Part shown: positions 57,101-63,689 of the stretch, one piece after another
Numbering within the stretch: the first letter of the stretch is position 1
How the letters are laid out: each line of letters opens with the position of its first letter
Translations under genes and position numbers: made by a program
The notes under the pieces: model-generated
The model's database searches: none
What the model was told of the DNA's origin: nothing
The model's input: the letters and a program-made list of their open reading frames with translations, nothing else
NCBI RefSeq assembly: GCF_002243515.1
Contig: NZ_CP022657.1
Span: 526,001 to 590,000 of the forward strand
DNA: 64,000 bases
Source: Tumebacillus algifaecis
GTDB taxonomy: Bacteria; Bacillota; Bacilli; Tumebacillales; Tumebacillaceae
Reading direction: 5' to 3'

Positions 57101-57450
57101 CTTTCGCCATGCTTCGCTACCTGAGCCAAGACGAGCAGATACAGGAATGGTTTGCACATTACCAGAAGACGGAGATCTCCTACAACTTCTTGGGCCAAAT
57201 CGACAACGTCGCCGCCGCATCCAGCGATTGGAGTCAGGGCGAGCAGCTTGTGTCGAACCATTCTGATGAGAGCGAGCGACCGTTCAAGCTGATGATCAGC
57301 GGTTTTATCGGTGCTGGAAAGCTCCTGATGACGTTCGACTACTCTGTCCACCTGCATCATAAAGCGACGATTCAGCGTTTGGTGGACCTGTTCCACGAAG
57401 AGATCGAGCTGTTTGTCAGCACCAGCAAGCCGGAGTTGAGTGCAACGTAA
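51184..57450 (+). CDS. Hybrid megasynthase: AT-ACP-C-A-PCP-E
   Basis: ATG 51184 follows AAGGAGG, giving 2088 residues. It opens with the usual KS-AT linker (RSYQLITLSARSKQ), so it continues the KS of the preceding protein. Domains: acyltransferase (FTGQGAQYSGMG near 112, GHSLGEY near 199, IASHSPLM near 302), ACP (LGGESLNM near 514), C (PHIITDG near 708; the second, catalytic His is kept), A (core near 1186, hand-read code DAFTIVAVCK, Phe-like), PCP (SGGDSIAN near 1582) and a C-terminal epimerization domain (HHLLDD near 1775, EGHGRD near 1914, RTVGWFTSIYP near 1932, SYNFLGQ near 2000). GHSLG favours malonyl-CoA; IASH is ambiguous. There is no KR, so a beta-keto unit is retained. No thioesterase follows, so release is unexplained. 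Confidence 0.95.
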   Translation: MMRLDEDRFAQERSYQLITLSARSKQAVRQAAAQLAEHLDREPNQKLGDVAYTFHIGRRHYDHRLTLTAQSRDHLKELSLQAAASEWLEVEESAGVGYFDISGKQAPKVAFMFTGQGAQYSGMGQELYASSSVFRDAVDECVHILNRYFPVPFHEYLFNAYYRAELDQINICTPATFVLEYAVAKLWMSYGVRPAMVIGHSLGEYVAACIAGGIRLDDALPLVVERGRIMHEQTENGSMMSVLASLEAVSELIKGFEADVSIGTVNGPQQIVVSGRTHAIEQIAAKLAAQEIVHKILPISIASHSPLMEPILPEYKAFMGQFQFQPLHTPLVSNLTGEVIHNRVLDAEYWCTHLREAVQFSRGLETLMAEGVTAFLEISAHPILKTAAEAVVPTEHLTLASLNRKEPHWKTIQENLGQLWSAGAEIDWQAFDTDYKRRRVHMPTYPFERKSYWLQVEPNQTTAQAVITDHGGAGASAQDGQTAQSELSTAELVTKFWKDVLGKSEIQPEDTFLQLGGESLNMIQVQTRLNKAFQIKTQLKELFASQTLQKTIEYVESLRDEGREQERQIPPAPKREHYPVSHTQKRLWILYKLEPNTVAYNTPFGFMMTGEVNLDVLRSALQHLIERHSALRTVFLEVDGVPRQIVHEQIDVPLVYEDLSHLDPDVRYATAKELVRTDIATPFQLTVGPLIRTMLLNLGTESYFYLNMPHIITDGWSMDLLMKELAIAYKALLQGARPALGAKPVQYIDYTEWQEQELEHGKLAQEEAYWLETLAKPLPTLELPTDFPRPEIQTFNGNLLSFEIPELLIEKVRHLMVAQDVSMFHVFLSTYSFLLHRLTQGDDIIVGSPVLGRTVEALENVLGFFANSVAIRTQFAGMGTLHDVLQQVKTRSLEATENQSYPFDLQIEKINPERDTSRSPIFSTMFVYRNAPTVQDQGAEIFRKQQLESGEIEYTTSKFDLILNIITGGERLQATFEYNTDLFKSSSIRHFADLFLEALEAFIEQLDAPLTAVELLSTSDRAVYAGLLDTQAELVESSIGQKFIEASAQFPDRLALTSDSGEFTYAQLNAASNRIAHLLLDNGVKKGDFVAMFMERSVETVVSLLAILKAGGVYVPIDPDYPEERVQYMLTDSGAPFVLTKTPFVEKLTGLTQAQVLLIDQPHDDVSTADLKLDATADDLAYVIYTSGSTGQPKGTLLPHRGVLNLVEWKRSRYGYDETETVAEFASYSFDASVFETFPALLLGGRLHLLSANERLSIGELAQAIERTQATSLTIPTVLFKQLAAYLTDEQYAQFATVKRIFVAGEAMLGEVIRAWQRRFGLDILVVNAYGPTESTVCATAYDITDYVPETAGNISIGTAVSNFQIYILNPRLQLCPVNVPGEIYLGGVALAQGYLNQPDKTAEAFLQNPFSNEAGAVLYKTGDLGKLLPDGTIECLGRKDSQVKVRGFRIELSEIEQVLLQHPAIEVGAVLAHQQPDGAYVLAGYYSTTGEQLEAFDLRVFLAGILPDYMVPNHFLQVSAMPLSPNGKVDRKALEQLVATESFETPRSYVAPRNELEAKVIDIWQQCIRSAQVGIYDNFFSSGGDSIANMQVVSRMNQAGFTVKPTDIFKHQTVAELAAYIEANGLYGTGEALGADEPFAGVAPLSPIQQWLFAKREIEYEMYLMPLILDIAKPVDAALMQQVLQEMVDHHDMLRATFDLDGEEITQTILAPEDVRVNLRTYDLSALSEAEAQAECVRIEAELKHGIHFANGLLMSTALLTFAEDRHRLIWVMHHLLDDLVSIRILGLDLIELYEKGAAGEAYRLPRRTTSYAKWVEQSAAFINSEHGQDVFEFWKPLLEQGGGMEVPYDNADGSNLIADHDMIQLQLDEATTSALLNELTEQHHTTIKEVMLAALLRAVSRWSQQERVVLEVEGHGRDALHDDYPVDVTRTVGWFTSIYPFFADIKAGQTAAETIKQVHDRVQALPHGGTSFAMLRYLSQDEQIQEWFAHYQKTEISYNFLGQIDNVAAASSDWSQGEQLVSNHSDESERPFKLMISGFIGAGKLLMTFDYSVHLHHKATIQRLVDLFHEEIELFVSTSKPELSAT

Positions 57451-57525
57451 CACTGATCCGTTCGACGCTCAGCACACAGCGCGCTGACCAAATAGAAGCC
57501 TCGCTACACCAAGGCTAACCAAAAG

Positions 57526-57598
57526 ACCCCTTGCGGTCGCCGTGATCAGAACTTCTGTCAGCAGGAGTTCGAGGTCACGGCCGATCGAAGGGGTTTTT
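57526..57598 (+). terminator. Long terminator after the lipopeptide megasynthases
   Basis: An outer CCCCTT/AAGGGG stem, an inner CCGTGA/TCACGG stem and a closing GTTTTTG tract lie about 75-145 bases after the stop. Confidence 0.75.
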
Positions 57599-57720
57599 GT
57601 TTTGAGCGAGGAATTGTGGAACGGTGCGCCAGAGGACACGGAAGATCGCAGACGACTGTGCGTGGAGGACGATTCTCCTCTGCACAGCGGAGTTGCGTCA
57701 TTCGCGGGTATTTGTGGCAC
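57599..57720. other. Non-coding GC-rich spacer
   Basis: No ribosome site or family resemblance was seen in the short open frame here; it leads into the tandem repeat array. Confidence 0.4.
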
Positions 57721-57938
57721 GAGTGCTACTGAGGTCTACTGAGGTCTACTGAGATCTACTGAGGTCTACTTAGGACTGCTGAGGACTGCTGAGGACTGCT
57801 GAGGACTGCTGAGGACTACTGAGGGGCTACTGAGGACTGCTGAGGACTGCTGAGTGCTACTGAGGTCTACTGAGGTCTACTGAGGTCTACTGAGGTCTAC
57901 TGAGGTCTACTGAGGTCTACTGAGGTCTACTGAGGTCT
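57721..57938. repeat. Tandem array of 10-bp units, about 22 copies
   Basis: Units are GAGGTCTACT and variants GAGGACTGCT, GAGTGCTACT and GAGATCTACT. The two main types are grouped: T-type at both ends and GACTG-type in the middle. One 11-base unit (GAGGGGCTACT) breaks the register. The last seven or more T-type copies are identical, a sign of recent expansion. The array lies between convergent genes and codes for nothing evident. Confidence 0.95.
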
Positions 57939-57957
57939 ATCTTTTCCGAAAAAGCAA

Positions 57958-57996
57958 AACGACCGTTTCCCGATCTTAGATCGAGAAGCGGTCGTT
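57958..57996 (-). terminator. Terminator of the RND pump gene
   Basis: An 18-bp stem (AACGACCGTTTCCCGATC with its near complement) encloses a TTA loop. On the minus strand it is followed by TTGCTTTTTC, about 65 bases after the pump stop. Confidence 0.75.
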
Positions 57997-58059
57997 TCGT
58001 ATGATGCATCTTCATTCAACAATGCGGTCTGCTTGGAGTCGAGCGACCCGTTATTGAGT

Positions 58060-61000
58060 CTAGGCAGTTACGCTCTTGCTTTGCTTGCTGCCGCTTCCAG
58101 CGGACAACTCTGCCTTCACGCGCTTGCGGTTGAGGATTTCAAACATGATCGGCACGATGAACAGCGTCAGGAATGTCGAGGTGATCAGACCGCCGATGAC
58201 GGCAACGGCGAGACCTTGCGAGATCAGGATCGACTTGCCGAGGCCGAGAGCCAGCGGAACCAGCGCGAACATCGTCGCGAACGCAGTCATCAGGATCGGG
58301 CGCAGACGCACGCCGCCTGCTTCGAGCAGGGACTCGCGGATCGTCATGCCCTTCTTCATCTGTTGTTTCACACGGTCGAGGAGGACGATCGCGTTGGTGA
58401 CGACGATCCCGATCAGCATCAGGATACCGATCAGTGTAGCCAGCGAGATCGGTTGCTGGGCGATGACGGTGGCGAGCAGTACGCCGATCAGCGCAAACGG
58501 AATCGAGAACAGGATCGCAAACGGTGCTTTACCTTCGTTGAAGGCGACGACCATGACGATGTAGACCATGCCGATCGCGATCAGGATCGCCATGCCCATG
58601 TCGGCCAGCATGTCATTGATCTGCTTGTTCGAGCCGCCGAGCGAGTAGGTGACATCGTCCGGCAGGGTCAGGCTTTTCAGTTTGGCTTGCAGTTCTTTGT
58701 TCACCTTCGCCTTGTCTGCGAGGGTGATCATACCAGTCACGCTCGCATATTCCTTGCTGTCGAGCAGCATGATCGTAGCCGGGCGGCTCGTTTCCTTCAC
58801 GTCCGCAATGTCTTTGACTTGGATCGTCTTGTTTTGCGGCGTGATCAGTTCAAGTTTGGAAACGGCATCGACCGAATTCAGACCGTCTGCCGGCTTGACT
58901 TGCAGGTAAATTTTGTCCGTTTGGTTGCCGACGGTCATCTTGCCGATCGCCTGCTCGGTGAGGAACGGACGCAACAGCTGGGTGGCTTGCGCAGTGGTCA
59001 GACCATTCTTCAGCGCATCGTCGGTGCGGACTTGCAAGGTGACTTCTTTCAGGTCGTCTTGCAGGTTGTTCTTCACGTTGTCGGTGCCTTCGATGCTCTT
59101 GACCGCTTCGGTGATTTGCTCAGCACCTTGGCGGATCAGCTCTTTGCTCGGGCCGTTGACGGTGACGTTGATGTCGAGGACACCAGGACCTGCGATGATG
59201 TCAAACGGCGTGACGTCGAGCGTGGTGTCGGCCTCAGTCGGTTTGAGCTCGTCCTTCTTCTCGGTGATGAAGGCGTTCAGATCGGCATCTTGCTTGAGGA
59301 ACAGCGTCCAGTTGGCAACGTTCGTTTCGGACAGCGACTTCGCGCCGCCTCTCGGGTTGCCGATGATGAGCTGGGTGTCGGAGACGCGCTGATCTTGCAG
59401 CAGTTTTTCATCGATCGACTTGGCGTACGTTTCCAGTGCCGCCATGTCGGTTCCTTTTGGCATCGTCAGTTTGAGGGCGACCATCTTCTCATCGCCGGAG
59501 GGCAGGAAGGTAACGCCTGCGACGCCTGCGAGTGGCAAGCTGCCGACGAGCAGCAGGATGGAGACAGCAATCGTGATGAATTTATGGTTCAAAGTCCAAG
59601 CCAGCGCTTTTTTGTAGCGTGCACCGCTCGCTTTTTGCTCATGATCTTTCGGCGTGAACTTGCGCATCAACAGGTACGACAGCATCGGTACGACAGTGAC
59701 CGATACGAGGAGCGAAGAGAGCAGTGCGAACACGACGGTCAGCGCGAACGGACCGAAGATGCGACCGACAGGGCCGGAGAGCAGGCCGAGCGGTGCGAAG
59801 ACGGCGATGGTCGTCAGCGTCGAAGAGGTGATCGCCTGCGCGACTTCCTTGACGGCGCTCAGGATCAGTTCTTGGCTGATCTTCTCCGTCTGCATGCGGC
59901 GGATGATGTTCTCGATGACGACGATCGAGTCATCGACCACGCGGCCGGTTGCGACCGCCATACCGCCCAGTGTCATGATGTTCAAGGTCAGGTTGAATTC
60001 TTTCATCAATACCATCGTGATCAGGATCGAGATCGGAATCGAGACGATCGCAATCAAGGTCACGCGGATGTTGCGCAGGAAGAACAGGATCAGCAGGGAA
60101 GCGAATACAGCCCCGAGCGCGCCTTCACGCACCATGCTGTCTACCGATTCTTTAATGTCTACAGCAGAATCGAAAATGATCTGCACGGAGATCTTGTCTG
60201 CATACTTCTCAAGTTCGTCCTTCACAGCATCGGTGACATCTGCTGTGTTCGCATCTTGCGTCTTCATGACGTTGAACGCGACAGCCGATTTGCCATTTGC
60301 ACTTGTGATCGTATCGGAGGTCGAGGTCTTTTCCACTTTGCCGATATCTTTCAGTCGCAGCTCCGGATTGGGGCTGACCAGCAGGTTGCCAATCTGCTCC
60401 ACAGAGGAGAAGGCACCGCTGATCGTGACCGCTTCATTGCGGTTGTTGATCGTGATCTCACCCAGCGGGTTGCTCATGTTCTGCGCTTGCAGAATCTGCA
60501 CCACCTGTTGGTAGGTCAACTTCTGTTCCGACAGTTTCGCCGGGTCGAGCGTGATCGAAATCTTCGAATTGGTCAGACCGAGCACTTGCACGTTGCCGAC
60601 ACCTGGGAGACCTTTGACAGCAGGCAGGATCGTCTCGGAGATTTCCTTTTGGAATTGCTCAGCGCTCAGGCCGTCTTTGGCCAAGAGCGAGCTGATGAAC
60701 ACCGGATTTGTTTCCGGGCTGTTTTTGATTACGTTAGGACGTTGTACTTCGGTCGGAAACTGTACGGAGTTCGCAGCTTCCTCGATCTTCGATTTCTTTT
60801 CATTGAGATCATCTTTAAAGTCGAAATCGATGCGCGTGAAGGACATCGAGTTGGCAACGCTCGAAGTGACGTTCTGTACACCTTCCACATTGCGAATCGC
60901 CGTTTCAAGCGGATTGGTAACGGTGTTGAGCACCTCCTGCGCGGAGGCTCCCGGATAGACGACGTTCACAAAAATCGCTGGCGATGTCGTATCTACCATC

Positions 61001-61110
61001 AATTCTTGCTTCAGTTTTGTGCTGGAGTAGAGCCCGCCTGCAATCACCAATAAGATCAGAATGATGATCGCGATCGGGTTCCGTAATGAAAACTTTGAAA
61101 ACAGTGTCAT
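58060..61110 (-). CDS. swrC-like: RND efflux pump, SwrC/AcrB-like
   Basis: I chose ATG 61110 (MTLFSKFSLRNPIAII) after GAGGGA, giving 1016 residues; the open frame extends to 61218. Two repeated halves each hold a first membrane helix, a large outer loop and a helix cluster. The proton-relay Asp pair is in GGMAVATGRVVDDSIVV. Gram-positive members such as Bacillus SwrC work without an outer-membrane partner and confer surfactin tolerance, so this pump may export or resist the lipopeptide made next door. It converges on the megasynthase genes and is divergent from a padR gene that may control it. Family is certain, substrate inferred. Confidence 0.92.
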   Translation of the reverse strand: MTLFSKFSLRNPIAIIILILLVIAGGLYSSTKLKQELMVDTTSPAIFVNVVYPGASAQEVLNTVTNPLETAIRNVEGVQNVTSSVANSMSFTRIDFDFKDDLNEKKSKIEEAANSVQFPTEVQRPNVIKNSPETNPVFISSLLAKDGLSAEQFQKEISETILPAVKGLPGVGNVQVLGLTNSKISITLDPAKLSEQKLTYQQVVQILQAQNMSNPLGEITINNRNEAVTISGAFSSVEQIGNLLVSPNPELRLKDIGKVEKTSTSDTITSANGKSAVAFNVMKTQDANTADVTDAVKDELEKYADKISVQIIFDSAVDIKESVDSMVREGALGAVFASLLILFFLRNIRVTLIAIVSIPISILITMVLMKEFNLTLNIMTLGGMAVATGRVVDDSIVVIENIIRRMQTEKISQELILSAVKEVAQAITSSTLTTIAVFAPLGLLSGPVGRIFGPFALTVVFALLSSLLVSVTVVPMLSYLLMRKFTPKDHEQKASGARYKKALAWTLNHKFITIAVSILLLVGSLPLAGVAGVTFLPSGDEKMVALKLTMPKGTDMAALETYAKSIDEKLLQDQRVSDTQLIIGNPRGGAKSLSETNVANWTLFLKQDADLNAFITEKKDELKPTEADTTLDVTPFDIIAGPGVLDINVTVNGPSKELIRQGAEQITEAVKSIEGTDNVKNNLQDDLKEVTLQVRTDDALKNGLTTAQATQLLRPFLTEQAIGKMTVGNQTDKIYLQVKPADGLNSVDAVSKLELITPQNKTIQVKDIADVKETSRPATIMLLDSKEYASVTGMITLADKAKVNKELQAKLKSLTLPDDVTYSLGGSNKQINDMLADMGMAILIAIGMVYIVMVVAFNEGKAPFAILFSIPFALIGVLLATVIAQQPISLATLIGILMLIGIVVTNAIVLLDRVKQQMKKGMTIRESLLEAGGVRLRPILMTAFATMFALVPLALGLGKSILISQGLAVAVIGGLITSTFLTLFIVPIMFEILNRKRVKAELSAGSGSKQSKSVTA

Positions 61111-61132
61111 TGCGCTTCCCTCGTTTCTATCA

Positions 61133-61168
61133 AGTTCAATTTGTAACACTAGTTCAATTTGCAACATC
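61133..61168. repeat. 18-bp direct repeat in the pump 5' region
   Basis: AGTTCAATTTGTAACACT is followed immediately by AGTTCAATTTGCAACATC. Two tandem copies lie 23-58 bases upstream of the pump start. It could be a two-turn regulator site. Confidence 0.7.
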
Positions 61169-61210
61169 CTAACAAACGGCAAATGCCATCGTAGTTGATT
61201 TAGTACCTTC

Positions 61211-61241
61211 CAATACACAGTAGCTAATCATATAGTATAAT
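61211..61241. promoter_or_regulatory. Shared promoter element, copy near the pump gene
   Basis: This 31-base element around ACACAGTAGCTAATCATATA matches the one at 61350-61380 at 21 of 31 positions by eye. Both lie in the divergent pump/padR region and could be PadR operators. Confidence 0.4.
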
Positions 61242-61349
61242 CAAACAGGTAACTTTTGCAAGGGCTGATAATTAAATTTTTGCGAACTTGTATAAGTCTC
61301 ATCAAACTCATAATAAGCTGTGAAAAAATTTTTTGCAAGGTACTGTCCA

Positions 61350-61380
61350 TTGCACAGTAGTTGGTGATATACTGTATCTC
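61350..61380. promoter_or_regulatory. Shared promoter element, copy near padR
   Basis: This is the second copy, around GCACAGTAGTTGGTGATATA. It overlaps a TACTGT-N7-ACAGTA inverted repeat (61343-61361), a candidate operator. Confidence 0.45.
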
Positions 61381-61463
61381 AAGAAGCAAACTTCGCGTGA
61401 AGAACAAAGCACGCTTGAGGAGCGGTAACAACTGAACACGAACGCTTTTAAGAAGGGAACTGG

Positions 61464-61793
61464 TTGGTTGGTATGAACATTCAATTTAAAAAAGGCGTCC
61501 TTGAGCTTTGTGTATTGGTTTTGGCCTCAAAGAAGGATTCATACGGTTACGAGTTGGTGCAATCGATCTCGGAGAGCATCGAGATCTCGGAGGGGACGAT
61601 GTATCCGCTGTTGCGCCGACTGACCAGCGATGGATACTTTACGACCTACCTGGTCGAGTCGCCGGAAGGACCACCGCGCAAATACTACCATCTGACGGAG
61701 CAAGGGCATGCATACATGTTGGAGTTGATGCAAGAGTGGCGGGCGTTCGTGGCGGGCGTCAATCTGATCATAGAGAAGGAGAACGAAGCATGA
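61464..61793 (+). CDS. padR-like: PadR-family transcriptional regulator
   Basis: This 106-109-residue protein starts either at TTG 61464, which sits 5 bases after AAGGGA, or ATG 61473 with poor spacing. It has a winged helix: [37 protein letters not shown] and [14 protein letters not shown], the hallmark PadR fold without a long C-terminal domain. It overlaps the DUF1700 start (ATGA). PadR genes often control their own operon and an adjacent efflux pump; the divergent RND gene and the shared upstream element fit that. Confidence 0.9.
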   Translation: MVGMNIQFKKGVLELCVLVLASKKDSYGYELVQSISESIEISEGTMYPLLRRLTSDGYFTTYLVESPEGPPRKYYHLTEQGHAYMLELMQEWRAFVAGVNLIIEKENEA

Positions 61794-62350
61794 CCAGAGC
61801 AGCGTTTATGACAGAGCTAGATCGGTTGTTAAAAGGAGTTCCAGACAAGGAACGCAAAGAGCTTCTCGCCGATTATGAAGAGCATTTTTACTTGGCGACG
61901 GCGGAAGGCAAGACGGAGGAAGACATCGTCCGCGCCCTCGGCAGCCCGAAGCACATCGCGAGGGAACTGACGGCCACCTACCATGTGGAGCAGGCTGAAA
62001 CTAAGTTCTCTCCCTCCACGATCCTGCGTGCGATCTTCGCGGTGGTAAGCCTCGGCTTTTTCAATTTGGTGTTCGTGCTTGGGCCGTTCTTCGCCCTCAT
62101 CGCTGTACTGGTCAGCCTGTATGTGACAGCGTTCAGCCTGATCGTCGTACCGGTCGCCTCGCTGTTCGGGCAAGCAGGGCTCGGTGCCGGGCAGTTCTGG
62201 CTCACCTTTTTCGTCGCCCTTTCCTGTGCGGCGTTAGGGGTCCTGATGATGGTCGGCCTGCTGTATCTGACCAAATGGGCATATCGACTGCTGGTACGTT
62301 ATCTGCAGTTCAACCTGCAATTTATCAAACAAAAAGGTGATGACAAATGA
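61790..62350 (+). CDS. DUF1700 membrane protein
   Basis: This 186-residue protein has an N-terminal cytoplasmic part ([39 protein letters not shown]) typical of DUF1700/HAAS domains, which often partner PadR regulators. About four membrane segments follow between residues 75 and 170. Starts and stops overlap with both neighbours by 4 bases, so translation is coupled. It is probably a membrane sensor or anchor working with the DUF4097 protein. Confidence 0.85.
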   Translation: MTRAAFMTELDRLLKGVPDKERKELLADYEEHFYLATAEGKTEEDIVRALGSPKHIARELTATYHVEQAETKFSPSTILRAIFAVVSLGFFNLVFVLGPFFALIAVLVSLYVTAFSLIVVPVASLFGQAGLGAGQFWLTFFVALSCAALGVLMMVGLLYLTKWAYRLLVRYLQFNLQFIKQKGDDK

Positions 62351-63324
62351 AACTTCGAACGATCAGCATCTATGCAGCGATCGCTCTGGCGATCGGCGTG
62401 ACCGGTACAGGCGTTCTCTACTCCATGGGCGTCGGAACTCCGTTCTTCGCGTGGAACTCAGAAACGACCATGTATACCAATGATGACAAAACGATCGAGG
62501 CGGCGGACATCACCAGCATCGACCTGCAATTTCCGGCCGCAGACATCGCGTTTAAGCGATCGGAAGATGCGCAGATTCATGTCGTGCTCCGCAGCAACCT
62601 GAACGACGAACAACTGGGCAAACGATACGACTACACCGCCGAGCAAGATGGAGCGAAGCTGGCAGTCAAACTAGAAGGCAAACCGAGCATTTTCGGTTTT
62701 CAAAATGGCAACGAGAACATCCACATTGACATCCTGTTGCCGAAGCAGACGCTCGACGCTGTGAACGTTCAGTATGCGGCGGGGGATGTGAAATTCGAGT
62801 CGCTGCAAGCGAAACAGCTGCGAGTGGATACATCAGCGGGTGACATTGCGATCAAAGACTATCAGGGCAGTGAGCTTGAGGTGAGCACGAAGTTTGGCGC
62901 GGTCAAACTGGACACGATCACAGTGGATCGCACCAAGGTCGAGATCGCGGCGGGCTCCGTGAAAGTCAACGGCCTGACCGGAGAAACGTTCGAAGCCGAA
63001 TCTTCGTCGGGGAACCTGACCTTGGCAGACGTCGCGGCGCAAGTCAAGGCACGCGTTTCCTCTGGGAATGCAGAGGTGCAAATGAAGGAACTTCGTCACA
63101 ACCTCGACATCTCGGTCACCGCAGGCAATGTCAATCTGAAAGTTCCGAAGTCCGCTTCCTTCGCCTACGATCTGAGCGCCAAAGCGGGCAACTTGAAAAA
63201 TAATCTTTCTGACAGCACGACCACCTCGGGCGAGAAACGGAATCAGAGTGGCACGATCGGCTCCGGCGGTCCCGAAGTTCGTGTAAGCACGATGGCGGGC
63301 AACATCACAGTCTCGGCCGAATAA
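62347..63324 (+). CDS. DUF4097 beta-helix surface protein
   Basis: This 325-residue protein has an N-terminal membrane segment (near residues 8-28). The outer part is made of short repeating strands such as VDTSAGDIAIKDYQGSELEV, SSSGNLTLADV and VTAGNVNLKVPKSASF, characteristic of the DUF4097 right-handed beta-helix. It completes the PadR-DUF1700-DUF4097 operon, associated with envelope stress in Bacillota. The role in this strain is inferred. Confidence 0.88.
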   Translation: MKLRTISIYAAIALAIGVTGTGVLYSMGVGTPFFAWNSETTMYTNDDKTIEAADITSIDLQFPAADIAFKRSEDAQIHVVLRSNLNDEQLGKRYDYTAEQDGAKLAVKLEGKPSIFGFQNGNENIHIDILLPKQTLDAVNVQYAAGDVKFESLQAKQLRVDTSAGDIAIKDYQGSELEVSTKFGAVKLDTITVDRTKVEIAAGSVKVNGLTGETFEAESSSGNLTLADVAAQVKARVSSGNAEVQMKELRHNLDISVTAGNVNLKVPKSASFAYDLSAKAGNLKNNLSDSTTTSGEKRNQSGTIGSGGPEVRVSTMAGNITVSAE

Positions 63325-63360
63325 CGCGGCGTAAGTGAACCAGCAATCTAGCAATCTCCA

Positions 63361-63394
63361 ACTCCTCGGTGCATGACCGAGGAGTTTTTGTTTT
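63361..63394 (+). terminator. Terminator of the PadR operon
   Basis: ACTCCTCGGT and ACCGAGGAGT form a perfect 10-bp stem around GCATG followed by TTTTTGTTTTG. Confidence 0.93.
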
Positions 63395-63487
63395 GTCTGC
63401 CACGATCGATCGGCTCGCTTCGTTTCATTTCGATCAAGGCCGAGCGGGAAACAAAACGTGAGCCTTTACGAAGTCAGTAACTTTGAG

Positions 63488-63506
63488 TATGGAAATAATC
63501 ATTACT
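63488..63506. promoter_or_regulatory. Possible Fur box 1
   Basis: It matches GATAATGATAATCATTATC at 12 of 19 positions, with an intact TAATCATTA core, upstream of the SbnA-like gene. Confidence 0.4.
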
Positions 63507-63618
63507 TTCAATGTCTTTTCAAATATTGCACATAGAATTAGTTATCTATATTTCTCATCGAGAAAAGTTTATTTACTAATTCCTTCCGTTTGTCTATAAT
63601 AAAATTGATGGTATTTTT

Positions 63619-63637
63619 CAAAATCAGTATCATTATC
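63619..63637. promoter_or_regulatory. Possible Fur box 2
   Basis: It matches the Fur consensus at 14 of 19 positions, ending ATCATTATC, 53 bases before the SbnA-like start. It suggests iron repression. Confidence 0.55.
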
Positions 63638-63689
63638 GATGAATTATTAAGTTTAACGGGGCAGTGGTGACGAAGTGGGGGGATTAAAC

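Noticed and set aside
57721-57938. CRISPR array
   Set aside because: Units are 10 bases with no spacers and no cas genes nearby.
58033-61053. 1006-codon open frame opposite the RND pump
   Set aside because: Composition is full of Asp/Arg/His runs typical of an antisense shadow; the pump on the minus strand has all family motifs.
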